Under the pieces are notes generated by a model. The model had not been told where the DNA came from. It did not search any database and saw only the letters and a list, made by a program, of their open reading frames with translations. Shown one piece after another: positions 53,767-62,710 of a stretch of DNA of 64,000 bases. The stretch spans positions 124,001-188,000 of the forward strand of contig JBAOHL010000004.1 of the NCBI GenBank assembly GCA_037045045.1. Direction: 5' to 3'. Every line of letters starts with the position of its first letter. Position 1 is the first letter of the stretch. A program made the translations under genes and the position numbers. Origin of the DNA: Phosphoribacter sp037045045. GTDB taxonomy: Bacteria > Actinomycetota > Actinomycetes > Actinomycetales > Dermatophilaceae.

Positions 53767-54144
53767 ATGGACCTGATCCCCGCCGAGCGCCAAGACGGGC
53801 AGCCGACCGTCGATGCCGCCGGCCTGCCCGACGACGTCCTCGTCCTCGACGTTCGCGACCGGGCCGACTTCCTCGCCGGGCATGCCCCTGGGGCGGTCAA
53901 CGTCCCGCTGTCCCGACTGCCTGGTCGCCTCACGGACCTGCCCACGGCGGCCGACGGTCCGCTGCTCGTCTCGTGTGGCGGTGGGAGCAAGCAGACACGG
54001 GCCGTGGCGTTCCTGCGGGCCAACGGCGTCGACGCCGCGGTGCTTGGCGGCGGGATGCGAGGGTGGCGCTCGTCCGGGCGACCCATGGTCGGCGGCCCGG
54101 TCGCCGCTGCGGACCGCGACCCGACCGTCGATCCGCCGACCTGA
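53767..54144 (+). CDS. Rhodanese-like sulfurtransferase
   Basis: 125 residues, one rhodanese domain: VLDVRDRADFLAGHAPGAVNVP, active-site loop LLVSCGGGSKQT with C70 as persulfide carrier, then AVLGGGMRGWRSSGRP. Single-domain cytosolic type. Spaced 28 bases before pdxY on the same strand. Confidence 0.92.
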   Translation: MDLIPAERQDGQPTVDAAGLPDDVLVLDVRDRADFLAGHAPGAVNVPLSRLPGRLTDLPTAADGPLLVSCGGGSKQTRAVAFLRANGVDAAVLGGGMRGWRSSGRPMVGGPVAAADRDPTVDPPT

Positions 54145-54172
54145 CACCGGTTGCGACGCAACGGCATCCGAG

Positions 54173-55021
54173 ATGGCGATCCTGTCGATCCAATCCCACG
54201 TGGCCTACGGTCACGCCGGCAACTCGGCGGCGGTGTTCCCGCTGCAACGCCTCGGTCACGACGTCTACCCGGTGCTCACGGTGACCTTCTCCAACCACAC
54301 CGGGTACGGCGCGACCCGGGGTCCGCTCATCCCGCCGGACGATGTCGCCCAGGTCCTGCTCGGCGTGGCGGAGCGGGGTGCCCTGCCGGGCGTCGATGCC
54401 GTGCTGTCTGGCTACCTCGGCGCCGAGCCCATGGGTGCCGTCGTGCTCGACGCGGTCGCCCGGGTCAAGGCTGCCAACCCGGCCGCGGTGTACTGCTGCG
54501 ACCCGGTGATGGGCGACGTCGGCCGAGGCTTCTTCGTCGGCCCGGGCATTCCGGAGTATCTGCGCGATGAGGTGGTCCCACGCGCCGACCTCGTCACGCC
54601 GAACCAGTTCGAGCTCGAGTTCCTCGCCGGGCGACCGGTGCAGTCCCAGGCGGACCTGCTCGACGCCGTCGCAACCGTCCGAGCGAGCGGGCCTGCGACT
54701 GTCCTCGTCACCAGCGCGCTCACCGACGACACCCCGCCCGGGTCGATCCAGATGGCCTGCGTCTGCGACGACGGCGGGTGGCTCGTGACGACCCCGATGC
54801 TCGACATGGCGGTCCGAGGAGGCGGCGACGCGACGGCGGCGATCTTCCTGGCGCACACGCTCGCCGACGGTCCCCGGGCAGCCCTCTCGCGCACCGCAGC
54901 GACGATGTATGCCGTGCTCGAGGCCACCCACCGGAGCGGGTACGCCGAGATGCGCCTGGTCGCCGAGCAGGAGTCGATCGCCCACCCGGTCGAGCGCTTC
55001 GAGGTCGTCGAGATCTGCTGA
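54173..55021 (+). CDS. pdxY: Pyridoxal kinase, PdxY type
   Basis: 282 residues, ribokinase-like fold. SIQSHVAYGHAGNSAAVFPLQ start, NHTGYGATRGPLIPP, CDPVMGDVGRGFFV, LVTPNQFELEFLAGRP and the catalytic RGGGDATAAIFLAH (Asp as base) are those of PdxY. Phosphorylates pyridoxal to PLP, useful to the aminotransferases and CysK in this window. ATG 54173 starts the conserved first strand. Confidence 0.94.
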   Translation: MAILSIQSHVAYGHAGNSAAVFPLQRLGHDVYPVLTVTFSNHTGYGATRGPLIPPDDVAQVLLGVAERGALPGVDAVLSGYLGAEPMGAVVLDAVARVKAANPAAVYCCDPVMGDVGRGFFVGPGIPEYLRDEVVPRADLVTPNQFELEFLAGRPVQSQADLLDAVATVRASGPATVLVTSALTDDTPPGSIQMACVCDDGGWLVTTPMLDMAVRGGGDATAAIFLAHTLADGPRAALSRTAATMYAVLEATHRSGYAEMRLVAEQESIAHPVERFEVVEIC

Positions 55022-55089
55022 GCCGACACGGCCTAACGTTCTCTCGGGCAATCTCGGGCTAACGCTAGAGAACGGCATACAGTCCGATC

Positions 55090-56336
55090 ATGGACCCGGT
55101 ACGCAATCCTTACGCCCCCGGTGCCGGCCAGCGCCCTCCCGAGCTGGCCGGTCGCGACGAGCAACTGCGGGCCTTCGGCGTCACTCTCGAACGGGTGGCC
55201 CGAGGCCGGCCGGAGCGTTCGGTCGTGCTCACCGGATTGCGTGGAGTCGGCAAGACCGTGTTGCTCAACGCCCTGCGATCGTCGGCGGTCCGGGCCGGCT
55301 GGGGCACCGGCAAGCTCGAAGCCCGGCCCGAGCAGGGGCTGCGTCGGCCACTGGCCGCGGCGCTGCACATGGCGGTCCGCGAGCTCGGGCATCCTCGAGG
55401 CGACGAGGTCGCCGGAGTGCTCGGCGTCGTCCGCTCGTTCGCGCAACGCGAGGCGGGCGTCGGGGCACGGCTGCGGGACCGGTGGAATCCCGGCATCGAC
55501 GTCCCGGCCGTGGCCGGTCGCGCCGACTCGGGCGACATCGAGATCGACCTCGTCGAGGTGCTCACCGACGTCGGCGGGTTGGCCGCGGACCGAGGCAAGG
55601 GCCTGGCCGTCTTCATCGACGAGATGCAGGACGTCGGCCCGGCCGACGTGTCGGCGCTCTGCGCGGCGGCACACGAGATCTCGCAGTCCGGGCTGCCGGT
55701 GGTCGTCGTCGGGGCCGGCCTGCCGCACCTGCCCGACCGTCCTGTCCGCGTCGAAGTCCTACTCGGAGCGGCTGTTTCGCTACTCGCGTATCGACCGGCT
55801 CGGACCGCGCTGCGGCCGACGTGGCGCTAGTGGCACCGGCTGGCGAGGAGGACGCGACGTGGTCGCCGGCCGCTCTCGAGGCGATGTATGCCGTGACCGC
55901 CGGCTACCCGTACTTCGTCCAGGCCTACGGCAAGGCCGTGTGGGACGTCGCGGTCGGACCTCGCCGATCGAGCGTGGGCGACGTCGACGTGGCCGCGCCG
56001 GGGGCCGAGGCCGAGCTGGCGGTGGGCTTCTTCGGATCGCGGTTCGAGCGGGCCACCCCAGCCGAGCGTGAGTACCTCAGGGCCATGGCCGAGGCGGCGG
56101 GGTCAGGGCCGGCGGGTGCCGACGGGGCCCGGCCGGAAGGCGCGGATATCGTTGCGGGCGAGGCTGATTCGGTGTCCACGGCGGCCGTGGCCACGGTGCT
56201 GGGCCGAAAGCCGCAGTCGCTCTCCCCCGCCCGGGACGCCCTGCTGAAGAAGGGGCTCGTGTACGCCACCGAACGCGGCCGGGTCGGGTTCACGGTCCCG
56301 CACTTCGGCCGATACCTGCGCGCGCACGTCGAGTAG
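55090..56336 (+). pseudogene. AAA-type ATPase gene with two +1 frameshifts
   Basis: Encodes an ORC/Cdc6-like AAA ATPase (Walker A TGLRGVGKTV near 49-58, Walker B LAVFIDEMQDV, sensor region VVVVGAGLPHLP). The protein then continues in the second frame (VLSASKSYSERLFRYSRIDRL) and next in the third (AAADVALVAPAGEEDATW to the stop), with single extra bases near 55738 and 55803. The rest to 56336 (helix bundle and PHFGRYLRAHV end) is intact. Two slips within 70 bp suggest true decay or sequencing error; as written no full protein is made. Confidence 0.85.
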
Positions 56337-56748
56337 TGTCTGTCGGCCGCGAGGGATTGTTGAAGCGCACCGAGTCGTGCGGCTCGGCACCGTGACACGA
56401 GCGCGGTCGTGGCCTCGGTCGACACCGAGGGCGGGGAGTCGGCTTGCACCTTCATCGAGTGGGCGGGGGGTTCCTGGCCGCCACTGATCTGCGTCGCGGG
56501 TTCAAGGTTGGTGTGGACCATCCTTGCCGTGGCACAGCCGGCGGCCGGTCAGGTACACGCGGGACCCTGATGACCAAAAGCGCTACAGGCGGCGGCGTAG
56601 CGTGACCCGCATGAGCCGCATGAACCGCGGAAGTAGGGGCAACACCGCAGACGATTGGAGTCGGGCCTTGCGCCTGGCTGGACCTCGACCAAGGAACTGA
56701 CCCGTACCGCCCGGGAACCCTGGCCCCGTCCATAGAGGTGAAGACACG

Positions 56749-57018
56749 TTGCTCCAGCGAGGCAGCATCGGTGCAGACCCTAGTCAAGGCCCCCTGCGTG
56801 AGGTGGACGGCGTCCTGCAACGGACGCAAGCTTGGGCCACGGGTAGGCCGGGGGTAGTCGCTGTCGCACTGGTTGGCTCGTACGCATACGGCGCGCCTCG
56901 CCCCGACAGCGATCTCGATCTCGTCGTCATCTGCTCGAACGTTACGGTCCTCTCCGAGGACCTGGTCAGCGGGCCAGCTCCGTCTCCCGGCGGTTTGTGC
57001 GGGCCGCGGCGTGACTGA
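56749..57018 (+). pseudogene. Nucleotidyltransferase fragment (KNTase/minimal NTase type)
   Basis: Frame of 89 codons from a TTG. Carries the polymerase-beta-like NTase motif GSYAYGAPRPDSDLDLVVIC (GS...DxD), then ends in sequence unrelated to the family. The rest of the gene is absent, so only the N-terminal third survives. Could also be a very short antitoxin-like MNT protein, but the missing third carboxylate argues for a broken gene. Confidence 0.6.
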
Positions 57019-57294
57019 TCACCAGTCGGCCGACGGCTCATCACCGATGTGGACCCGGAGGTTCCATCCCGGTGCGTTCCACCGAAGCGAGCTCGCGGCA
57101 TACGCCGGAGTGACCGCGCGAGCGGTGCGGGCTTGCGGAGATCCGAACGCGCATCAGACCGCAGCTTGGTCTTCCTCGTCCTTGGACTGCAGGGCTCGGG
57201 ACTGAGGTTGAGCCGGGCCAGCTGACGAGCATCTCGCGCGCGGGCACCTAGCTCGAAGGACTACCGGATGGCTTGCACCCGCTCCTGCGTGAGG

Positions 57295-57300
57295 GTTGAC
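57295..57300 (+). promoter_or_regulatory. Putative -35 box of the VOC-HxlR pair
   Basis: Consensus TTGACA followed by AT-rich DNA (ACCCAACTTTCATTTTAG) up to 57317; a -10 such as TAGAAG near 57316 would start transcription just before ATG 57332. This is the best vegetative promoter I see in the window. Confidence 0.5.
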
Positions 57301-57331
57301 AACCCAACTTTCATTTTAGAAGTATGGGTGC

Positions 57332-57736
57332 ATGAGCCTCTTCATCACTTGTCCGGTCCAGAGTGTCGACCGCGCGACCACCTTCTACACGGCCCTCGGG
57401 TGGACCCTCAACGCGGAGATGTCCGACCACAACGTCTCGTGCTTCGCGATCGCGCCGGAGCAGTACGTCATGCTCGGCAACCGTGAGATGTATGCCGCCG
57501 TCGGCGGAACCGAGGATCTTATCGGCGGACCGGACACCCCCTCGAAGGTCACCGTGTCGTTCGACCTCGGCAGTCGGGCGGCGGTGGACGATCTCATCGG
57601 ACGGGCCGCCGCGGCCGGTGGCAGGGTCGGCGACACCGACGACTACTCCTTTATGTACCAGCGCCAGTTCGACGACCTCGACGGCTACCACTATTCGCCG
57701 TTCTGGATGAAGTCGGAGACCGAACCGGCAGAGTGA
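57332..57736 (+). CDS. VOC-superfamily protein (glyoxalase/bleomycin-resistance fold)
   Basis: 134 residues: LFITCPVQSVDRATTFYTALGWTLN, then TVSFDLGSRAAVDDLIGRA and QFDDLDGYHYSPFWM. Family typical of small stress or antibiotic-binding proteins; ligand unknown. The stop overlaps a GTG that starts the HxlR regulator (GTGA), so both are made from one transcript. Confidence 0.9.
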   Translation: MSLFITCPVQSVDRATTFYTALGWTLNAEMSDHNVSCFAIAPEQYVMLGNREMYAAVGGTEDLIGGPDTPSKVTVSFDLGSRAAVDDLIGRAAAAGGRVGDTDDYSFMYQRQFDDLDGYHYSPFWMKSETEPAE

Positions 57737-58047
57737 GCGACCTGGCAGCGGCTCTCGACATCGTCGGCCCACGATGGGCGCTGCTCATCGTGGAGCGGCT
57801 GCTCGACGGCCCACAACGGTACGGCGACCTGCAGCGCGATCTCGGCCTCGGCACGAACATGCTCGCCATCCGGTTGCGCGAACTCGAAGCAGCCGGCGTC
57901 CTGTACCGCCTCCCATTGCGACACAACACCAGGGCCTACGCCTTGACCGAGCACGGGTTCGCATTACGCGACGCGATCGTGGCCCTCGGACTGTGGGCCG
58001 CCGAACAGGTGAGCGGTGCCGCGCCGCAACTGGACGACCCGGCGTAG
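57733..58047 (+). CDS. HxlR-family transcriptional regulator
   Basis: 104 residues, almost only the winged helix: LAAALDIVGPRWALLIVERL, then GPQRYGDLQRDLGLGTNMLAIRLREL and wing NTRAYALTEHG. Coupled to the VOC gene. Likely autoregulates the pair; HxlR proteins often react to electrophiles or quinones. No Cys is seen in the domain, so a thiol switch is unlikely. Confidence 0.9.
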   Translation: MSDLAAALDIVGPRWALLIVERLLDGPQRYGDLQRDLGLGTNMLAIRLRELEAAGVLYRLPLRHNTRAYALTEHGFALRDAIVALGLWAAEQVSGAAPQLDDPA

Positions 58048-58059
58048 GCGAAGAAGATG

Positions 58060-58240
58060 CCCTCGGGGAAGAGGTGGGAGACCAGGTCGTGGCGGCCATC
58101 TCGTTGCCTTGGTCCCAGGTAAGGGTAAGCAGCCGCTCGGCGGGGACATCGGCGAGCCCGGCGAGGAGAGCGGCGGCGAAGTCCTCGCGATCGACCTCGG
58201 TGTCCTCCCGTCGTGACCCACCGTCGCAGCCGACGACGCC
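58060..58240 (-). pseudogene. Probable IS30-family transposase fragment
   Basis: On the minus strand a frame reads REDFAAALLAGLADVPAERL then LLTLTWDQGNEMA, the second-Asp region of IS30-type transposases (LTWDxGxEMA). The following conserved block is missing; a FPEG word a few bases on may be a worn FPKG motif. No inverted repeats or start codon found. Only a remnant, and the identification rests on two short matches. Confidence 0.5.
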
Positions 58241-58329
58241 CCACCGCACTACTCGCGACAGCACCGCGGGTGAACCGAGGCTCCGAAACTCCACCCGGAC
58301 AGAGGGTCTCAGGCTGGCAGGATCGCTGG

Positions 58330-58560
58330 ATGGAGAGCGTCAACGAGGCAGCCGGAGGGGCGCAGGGAATGCTTCGGCTGGCCCACGCCTGGCACGAGCG
58401 GGTGATGGCCGACGAGGTGGTCAGTCACGCCTTCAGCCACGGCTTACACCCCCACCACAGCGAGCGACTCGCCGCATACTGGGCCGAGGCGCTCGGCGGC
58501 CCGGCGAACTACTCGGATCACCTTGGGACCGAAACCACCGTCGTTCGGAATCCCGTTTCG
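58330..58560 (+). pseudogene. Truncated-haemoglobin-like gene, 3' end lost
   Basis: From ATG 58330 the protein MESVNEAAGGAQGMLRLAHA through HERVMADEVVSHAFSHG and ERLAAYWAEALGGPANYSDH is a group II truncated globin-type N-terminus. After TETTVVRNP the family match ends and the frame runs antisense through the next gene. The helices carrying the distal and proximal residues are gone, so no haem-binding protein is expected. The sequence breaks at the 3' end of the leftward SRPBCC gene, marking a deletion junction. Confidence 0.72.
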
Positions 58561-58582
58561 GCCTCCTCCCGAAAGGCATGCC

Positions 58583-59008
58583 TCACAACGCGTCAAGAGC
58601 CGCGGCGAGCGCCGCCAGAACGCCTTTCCAATGCTCCCGTTGCTGTTCGCGCTCGCTGGCATCGGCAAGTCGCTCCTGATGGAAGCGGATGCTGGTGCGG
58701 CTCGAGCCGGCCGAACGGAGAGCGACTTGAATGGTGCTCTCGTGGTCCCAGTCGGGTGGCTGCCAGGTGAGCCGAATCCGGTCCAGTGGTCGGTAGCTGC
58801 GGGTTTCGCCGACCGAGCCATCCGGGGCATCGATCTGGGCACCTCGCTCCGGCGGGATGTGCACTCCCTTCGCGAGCCACAGCGACGCTCCCCGAGGCGA
58901 TCGGAGGAAGCCCCACACCTGATCGATGGGGTGATCGACCGTCCGCGAGGCGCCGACCTGCCATCCGACGTCGCGAGTGTGGCCGACCGGCCTCGACGTG
59001 AGATTCAC
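58583..59008 (-). CDS. SRPBCC/AHSA1-like protein
   Basis: 141 residues: GWQVGASRTVDHPIDQVWGF, GVHIPPERGAQIDAPDGSVG, YRPLDRIRLTWQPPDWDHES and TSIRFHQERLADASERE. START-like fold, same class as the gene at 45764 but a different branch. Overlaps the RidA gene end by four bases (ATGA), so both are co-expressed leftward. Confidence 0.88.
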   Translation of the reverse strand: MNLTSRPVGHTRDVGWQVGASRTVDHPIDQVWGFLRSPRGASLWLAKGVHIPPERGAQIDAPDGSVGETRSYRPLDRIRLTWQPPDWDHESTIQVALRSAGSSRTSIRFHQERLADASEREQQREHWKGVLAALAAALDAL

Positions 59009-59412
59009 CGGAGCGCTGCGGACGTCACGGCCACCTCGACGAGCGCGCCGGGGACGGCAAGAGCCGAGACAATGGACACGGACACCAGCGGGGGTCGATC
59101 GAACGCGACTGCCAGCGTCGATGCGATGGCACCGTACGCCGCTTGCACGTCGACCCCTTCAACGACGGTCACGCTGAACATGACGACGTCCGCAAGCCTG
59201 GAACCTGCTGCCTTCAGCGCGACCTCGACATTGGCCAAAGCGCGGCGGGCCTGGGCAGCGGCATCACCTGGTTCGACGATCCGGCCGGTGACGTCGACCC
59301 CGTTCTGGCCACCGACCAGCACCCACGTGGCTCCGGGCGAGACGACGGCGACGTGGCTGAAGGCCGGACTGTGCACCAGCCCGGCGGGGCGGAGGATCGT
59401 GATCTCAGGCAT
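59005..59412 (-). CDS. RidA/YjgF-family protein
   Basis: 135 residues: FSHVAVVSPGATWVLVGGQNGVD, QARRALANVEVALKAAGSRLAD-VVMFSVTVVEGVD, then VSIVSALAVPGALVEVAV. RidA proteins clear reactive enamine/imine intermediates of PLP enzymes; the catalytic Arg that clears 2-aminoacrylate in RidA proper is not obvious here (VSALAVPGALVE), so this may be a Rid2-7 type with another task. Divergent from the WYL regulator. Confidence 0.87.
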   Translation of the reverse strand: MPEITILRPAGLVHSPAFSHVAVVSPGATWVLVGGQNGVDVTGRIVEPGDAAAQARRALANVEVALKAAGSRLADVVMFSVTVVEGVDVQAAYGAIASTLAVAFDRPPLVSVSIVSALAVPGALVEVAVTSAALR

Positions 59413-59474
59413 GTAGCCACGATACGATCAAATCCGGACACTTATCGCCCTAGTTTTTCGCCTATCCTCGACTC

Positions 59475-60434
59475 ATGTCGACGACCGGGCGGCGCCTAGA
59501 GTTGCTGGCCCTCATTCAGGCATGCCCGGGGATAACCGCGGCCAAACTCGCAGCGAAGCTCGACGTCGATGAACGCACCACCCGCCGAGACATCGACCAT
59601 CTGCGTGGGCTGGGTTACGGGATCACCGCGAACTCTGGCCGTTACGGGGGCTATTCGATGACGGCCGGTTCTGTTGGGGGGCTCTTGGCCCTCGATCCCG
59701 CCGAGATCGCCGCCGTCGCAATTGGGTTGCGCGCCCTTGCTGCGGACCCGACTCTCGCGCAGTCCGCGGCAACGGCGATGGCCAAAGTGCACGCCGCGGT
59801 GCCACGCCGCGCACGTTCGCGCCTGGAGGCGATGTCTGACGTGGACGTGCCACCCGCAACGCGACCCGACCGCTCCGACCCCGCGATCCTGCTCGCCGTG
59901 GCCCAGGCCTGCCGCGGCGGCGAGGCGATACGCATCCGTCAGGTACCCCGCGCGGATGGCTCCGCGCCAACAGCGGAGCGACTCCAGCCGCTACGGGTGT
60001 TGCTGCTCGCGGGTCACTGGTACCTGCTCGCCTCTCCCGGGCCGGACCAGGGCTGGCGCACCTACCGGATCGATCGGATCGACCGTGCCCAGCCACTGGG
60101 CCATTCGATCCCCGCACCCGACCCTCCACCCGACCCGGTCCGGTGCGCCACGGACTCCATCGGTGTCGAGTACGGTCGTCACCGCGTCGAGGTGCGCGTG
60201 CACAGTTCCGCCGATACGGTGCGCGAGCGCGTTCCGGCGACGACCGCGTTGGTCATCGCCGAGCGGGAAGACACCTGCCGACTGGTCCTGGGCACCGACG
60301 ATCTCGACTGGGCCGCGCGCTACCTCATCGCGCTGAACTTCGATATTGACGTCCTCACGCCTGACGCCCTGACCGGGCACTTGGCCGCCCTGGGTCACTG
60401 GCTCGTCGAGTGCTATGACGAGAAGTGGTTTTGA
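59475..60434 (+). CDS. YafY-type helix-turn-helix/WYL-domain transcriptional regulator
   Basis: 319 residues. N-terminal HTH (RRLELLALIQACPGITAAKLAA, VDERTTRRDIDHLRGLGYG), linker, WYL-like domain (EAIRIRQVPRADG, ERLQPLRVLLLAGHWYLLAS, WRTYRIDRIDRA) and a C-terminal extension ending ECYDEKWF. WYL domains bind nucleotides or nucleic acid. It probably controls the divergent RidA-SRPBCC genes. Confidence 0.92.
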   Translation: MSTTGRRLELLALIQACPGITAAKLAAKLDVDERTTRRDIDHLRGLGYGITANSGRYGGYSMTAGSVGGLLALDPAEIAAVAIGLRALAADPTLAQSAATAMAKVHAAVPRRARSRLEAMSDVDVPPATRPDRSDPAILLAVAQACRGGEAIRIRQVPRADGSAPTAERLQPLRVLLLAGHWYLLASPGPDQGWRTYRIDRIDRAQPLGHSIPAPDPPPDPVRCATDSIGVEYGRHRVEVRVHSSADTVRERVPATTALVIAEREDTCRLVLGTDDLDWAARYLIALNFDIDVLTPDALTGHLAALGHWLVECYDEKWF

Positions 60435-60536
60435 GAGTCCAAGCACCTCCACCCGGCCAAGTCGCAATCCGGGGTTGCAGACCCGAGGCTTCAGAATCGC
60501 CCACGGGGTGACGTCCAAACTCGTGGTCGCCGCGTG

Positions 60537-60737
60537 TCACGGCAGGTCAACATCATCGAAGTCAGGACCGTAGTCCGGGTAGACCCAGTAGGGAAGCACG
60601 GGCAGTTCGGGTGCCGTCTGGGCGTGTCGGTCCCCGTCGGCGGTGTCCGCTTCCGCTTCCGGCGACGTGGACTCGGAGGCCCCGGGTCGTGGGACCGCGG
60701 GCCTGGTCCCGGGCGCCCCCTCATCCTCGTTCGTCAT
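60537..60737 (-). CDS. Small acidic hypothetical protein
   Basis: 66 residues, coupled to the end of the ABC1 kinase gene by ATGA. Disordered, acidic N-terminal part (TSPEAEADTADGDRHA) and a Tyr/Asp/Pro-rich end (LPYWVYPDYGPDFDDVDLP). Existence supported by the overlap and operon position; no homologs come to mind. Confidence 0.5.
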   Translation of the reverse strand: MTNEDEGAPGTRPAVPRPGASESTSPEAEADTADGDRHAQTAPELPVLPYWVYPDYGPDFDDVDLP

Positions 60738-62710
60738 CGGTCAGCAGCTCTGATCATCAGGGCGACGATGCGGGCCGCCAGCGTGAAGCCGAACAGGAGG
60801 AACACGGAGCCGACCGCCGAGCCCAGCGAGACCTGTGCCGTGAGGCGGGCCGTGCTGGGCACCATCATCAGCAGAATGCCGCACACCGAACACGAGCCTG
60901 CGATGAGAGCGAGGACGAACTGGCTGAGGATGGCGTTGTCGAACGCCGGCAACCCGGGGGAACCTATGCCGGCAAGGCGAATCTGTAGCCGCCCTCTCCC
61001 GATGTCAGTGAGCAGGCTGTCAACGCGCCGGGGGACGCGCAACATCAACGGGCTCGACGCGAACGCCTGACTCAGGAGCTGCTCCCCCGCCCCAGAGAGG
61101 CGGTCGGAGACCGAGACGAGGGTATGCCGCTGGCGTTCGACACTGGCGACGAGGGTGAAGGCAGGGTCGAGCGTGCGCAAGGCGCCTTCGAGAGTGCTGA
61201 AGCAGCGGAAGGCAGCGGCGAGCTGGTTGGGGATCGTGAGACCGTGGTCGACCACGACGGCAAGCAGGCTGCGGAAGAGCCGTTGGCTGTTCGTCGAGGC
61301 GCCGTCTCCCTGCGCGCGGGTCAAGATCTCACCGAGGTCCTGTTCGAGCTGATGGTCATCGAGATCGGCCGGACGACCTACGAGGGATATCAGAGCATCG
61401 GTAGCGGCGACGGGACTATCCAGACTGCACGCGACGAGTAGGGCAGTGAGCGCCGACCGAGCGGTGCGACTCAACCGTCCGACAGCTCCAAAGTCGATGA
61501 GTGTGAGTGCCCCGTCGGTGTCCACGAAGATGTTGCCGGCGTGGGGGTCTGCGTGGAAGACGCCGGTGACGAGGACCTGCTGCAGCATGGTCGCGACGAG
61601 GTCATCGGCCAGGTTTCGGCGCCGATCCAGCTCAAGTCGGCTGACGATGTCGTCGGCCCGCGAGAGGGATCTGCCCCGGGCGCGGTCCATGACCAGGATG
61701 CGACGCCCACTGATCTCGTCGTGAACCCGAGGGGTCAGGACGGTTCGCCGCGGTGCGCTAGCCAGGCTCGCCTCCACGGCGCGGGTGTTCTCGAGCTCGA
61801 CGGTGTAGTCGAGCTCCTCGTGAAGGGATTGGGCGAACCCCGAGATGAGCCGGCACAGACCCATGCTCCGGGCCCACCCGGTGCGCTGCTCCAGCCGCCT
61901 GGCTACCCGGGTGAGGATGTCGAGATCCACCATGACCTGTTCGCGCGCCCCTGGTCGCTGGATCTTCACGATCACCTCGCGCCCACCGTGCAGCCGACCC
62001 ACGTGCACTTGCGCAACGCTGGCGGCAGCCACGGGCGTCGTGTCGATGTGCTCGAATACGGCGTCGATCGGTTGCCCCAGGCTCTCGACGAGGATGGGTT
62101 CGATCGCCTGCCACGGTGCCGGGTCGGCCCGGTCGTGCAGATCACCAAGGGATCGGGCGAGGGAGGTAGGGATGATGTCGGGGCGGGTCGCTAGCATCTG
62201 GCCGAGCTTGATGAAGGTGACCCCGCCGTCCATGAACGCGCGCACGAGAGTTCGCGACCCCTGGTCATCGATGCGCAACCGCGCGTTTTGCCGGCGCCCG
62301 AAGTTGCCGATCAGGCCGTGGCGTACCAGGATGCCGAGCACGGCCAGGTAGCGCCGGATACGCCGTCGGGTCGAGGGCAGGCTGCGGGCCAGCGAGATAG
62401 GCCCGGGCAGGTCCCCCGTCGGGACGACCACTTCGGCGATGATGAGAATGGCCGCTTCGATGGCGAGCAGCCAGCCGACCAACAGCAGCACCAACAGGAT
62501 GCTTTCGAGGTCACGCGGCTCACCGCCGTTCGTCAGATCGACGCCGGTCAACCGGGAGTAGAGCCGCACGACCGGGGTCATCCCCGCGCCGAAGGCGAGA
62601 CTGAGCAGGATGGTGCGCGGCCACCCCACGGGCACACCGATGAGGCGTCTGACGAACCACGCGAGCAGCAACGTGTTGAAGGTCGTACTGAGGACGGTCG
62701 TGAGGATCAT
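60734..62710 (-). CDS. ABC1/UbiB-family (AarF) atypical kinase, membrane protein
   Basis: 658 residues. N-terminus with about three membrane spans, then the ABC1 kinase-like core: KxGQ-type motif FIKLGQMLATRPDIIP, AAASVAQVHVGRL (Ala-rich loop), VIVKIQRPG (Lys), TGVFHADPHAGNIFV and LTLIDFGAVGRL (metal-binding Asp). C-terminus has two spans. In proteobacteria and mitochondria UbiB/COQ8 supports quinone synthesis; actinobacteria use menaquinone, so its target here is unclear. It starts at ATG 62710 inside the end of the PPTase gene. Confidence 0.9.
   Translation of the reverse strand: MILTTVLSTTFNTLLLAWFVRRLIGVPVGWPRTILLSLAFGAGMTPVVRLYSRLTGVDLTNGGEPRDLESILLVLLLVGWLLAIEAAILIIAEVVVPTGDLPGPISLARSLPSTRRRIRRYLAVLGILVRHGLIGNFGRRQNARLRIDDQGSRTLVRAFMDGGVTFIKLGQMLATRPDIIPTSLARSLGDLHDRADPAPWQAIEPILVESLGQPIDAVFEHIDTTPVAAASVAQVHVGRLHGGREVIVKIQRPGAREQVMVDLDILTRVARRLEQRTGWARSMGLCRLISGFAQSLHEELDYTVELENTRAVEASLASAPRRTVLTPRVHDEISGRRILVMDRARGRSLSRADDIVSRLELDRRRNLADDLVATMLQQVLVTGVFHADPHAGNIFVDTDGALTLIDFGAVGRLSRTARSALTALLVACSLDSPVAATDALISLVGRPADLDDHQLEQDLGEILTRAQGDGASTNSQRLFRSLLAVVVDHGLTIPNQLAAAFRCFSTLEGALRTLDPAFTLVASVERQRHTLVSVSDRLSGAGEQLLSQAFASSPLMLRVPRRVDSLLTDIGRGRLQIRLAGIGSPGLPAFDNAILSQFVLALIAGSCSVCGILLMMVPSTARLTAQVSLGSAVGSVFLLFGFTLAARIVALMIRAADR

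Larger units (their letters stand above)
56337..57331. other. Long spacer with only a gene fragment
   Basis: About one kilobase without an intact gene. It holds the nucleotidyltransferase stump listed separately, short GC-lower stretches and, at its end, the promoter of the VOC gene. It has few GGCATAC motifs and looks like a scar of past insertion and deletion. Confidence 0.55.

Noticed and set aside
56749..57018. MNT/HEPN toxin-antitoxin pair
   Set aside because: The nucleotidyltransferase is cut short and no HEPN-like partner frame follows.
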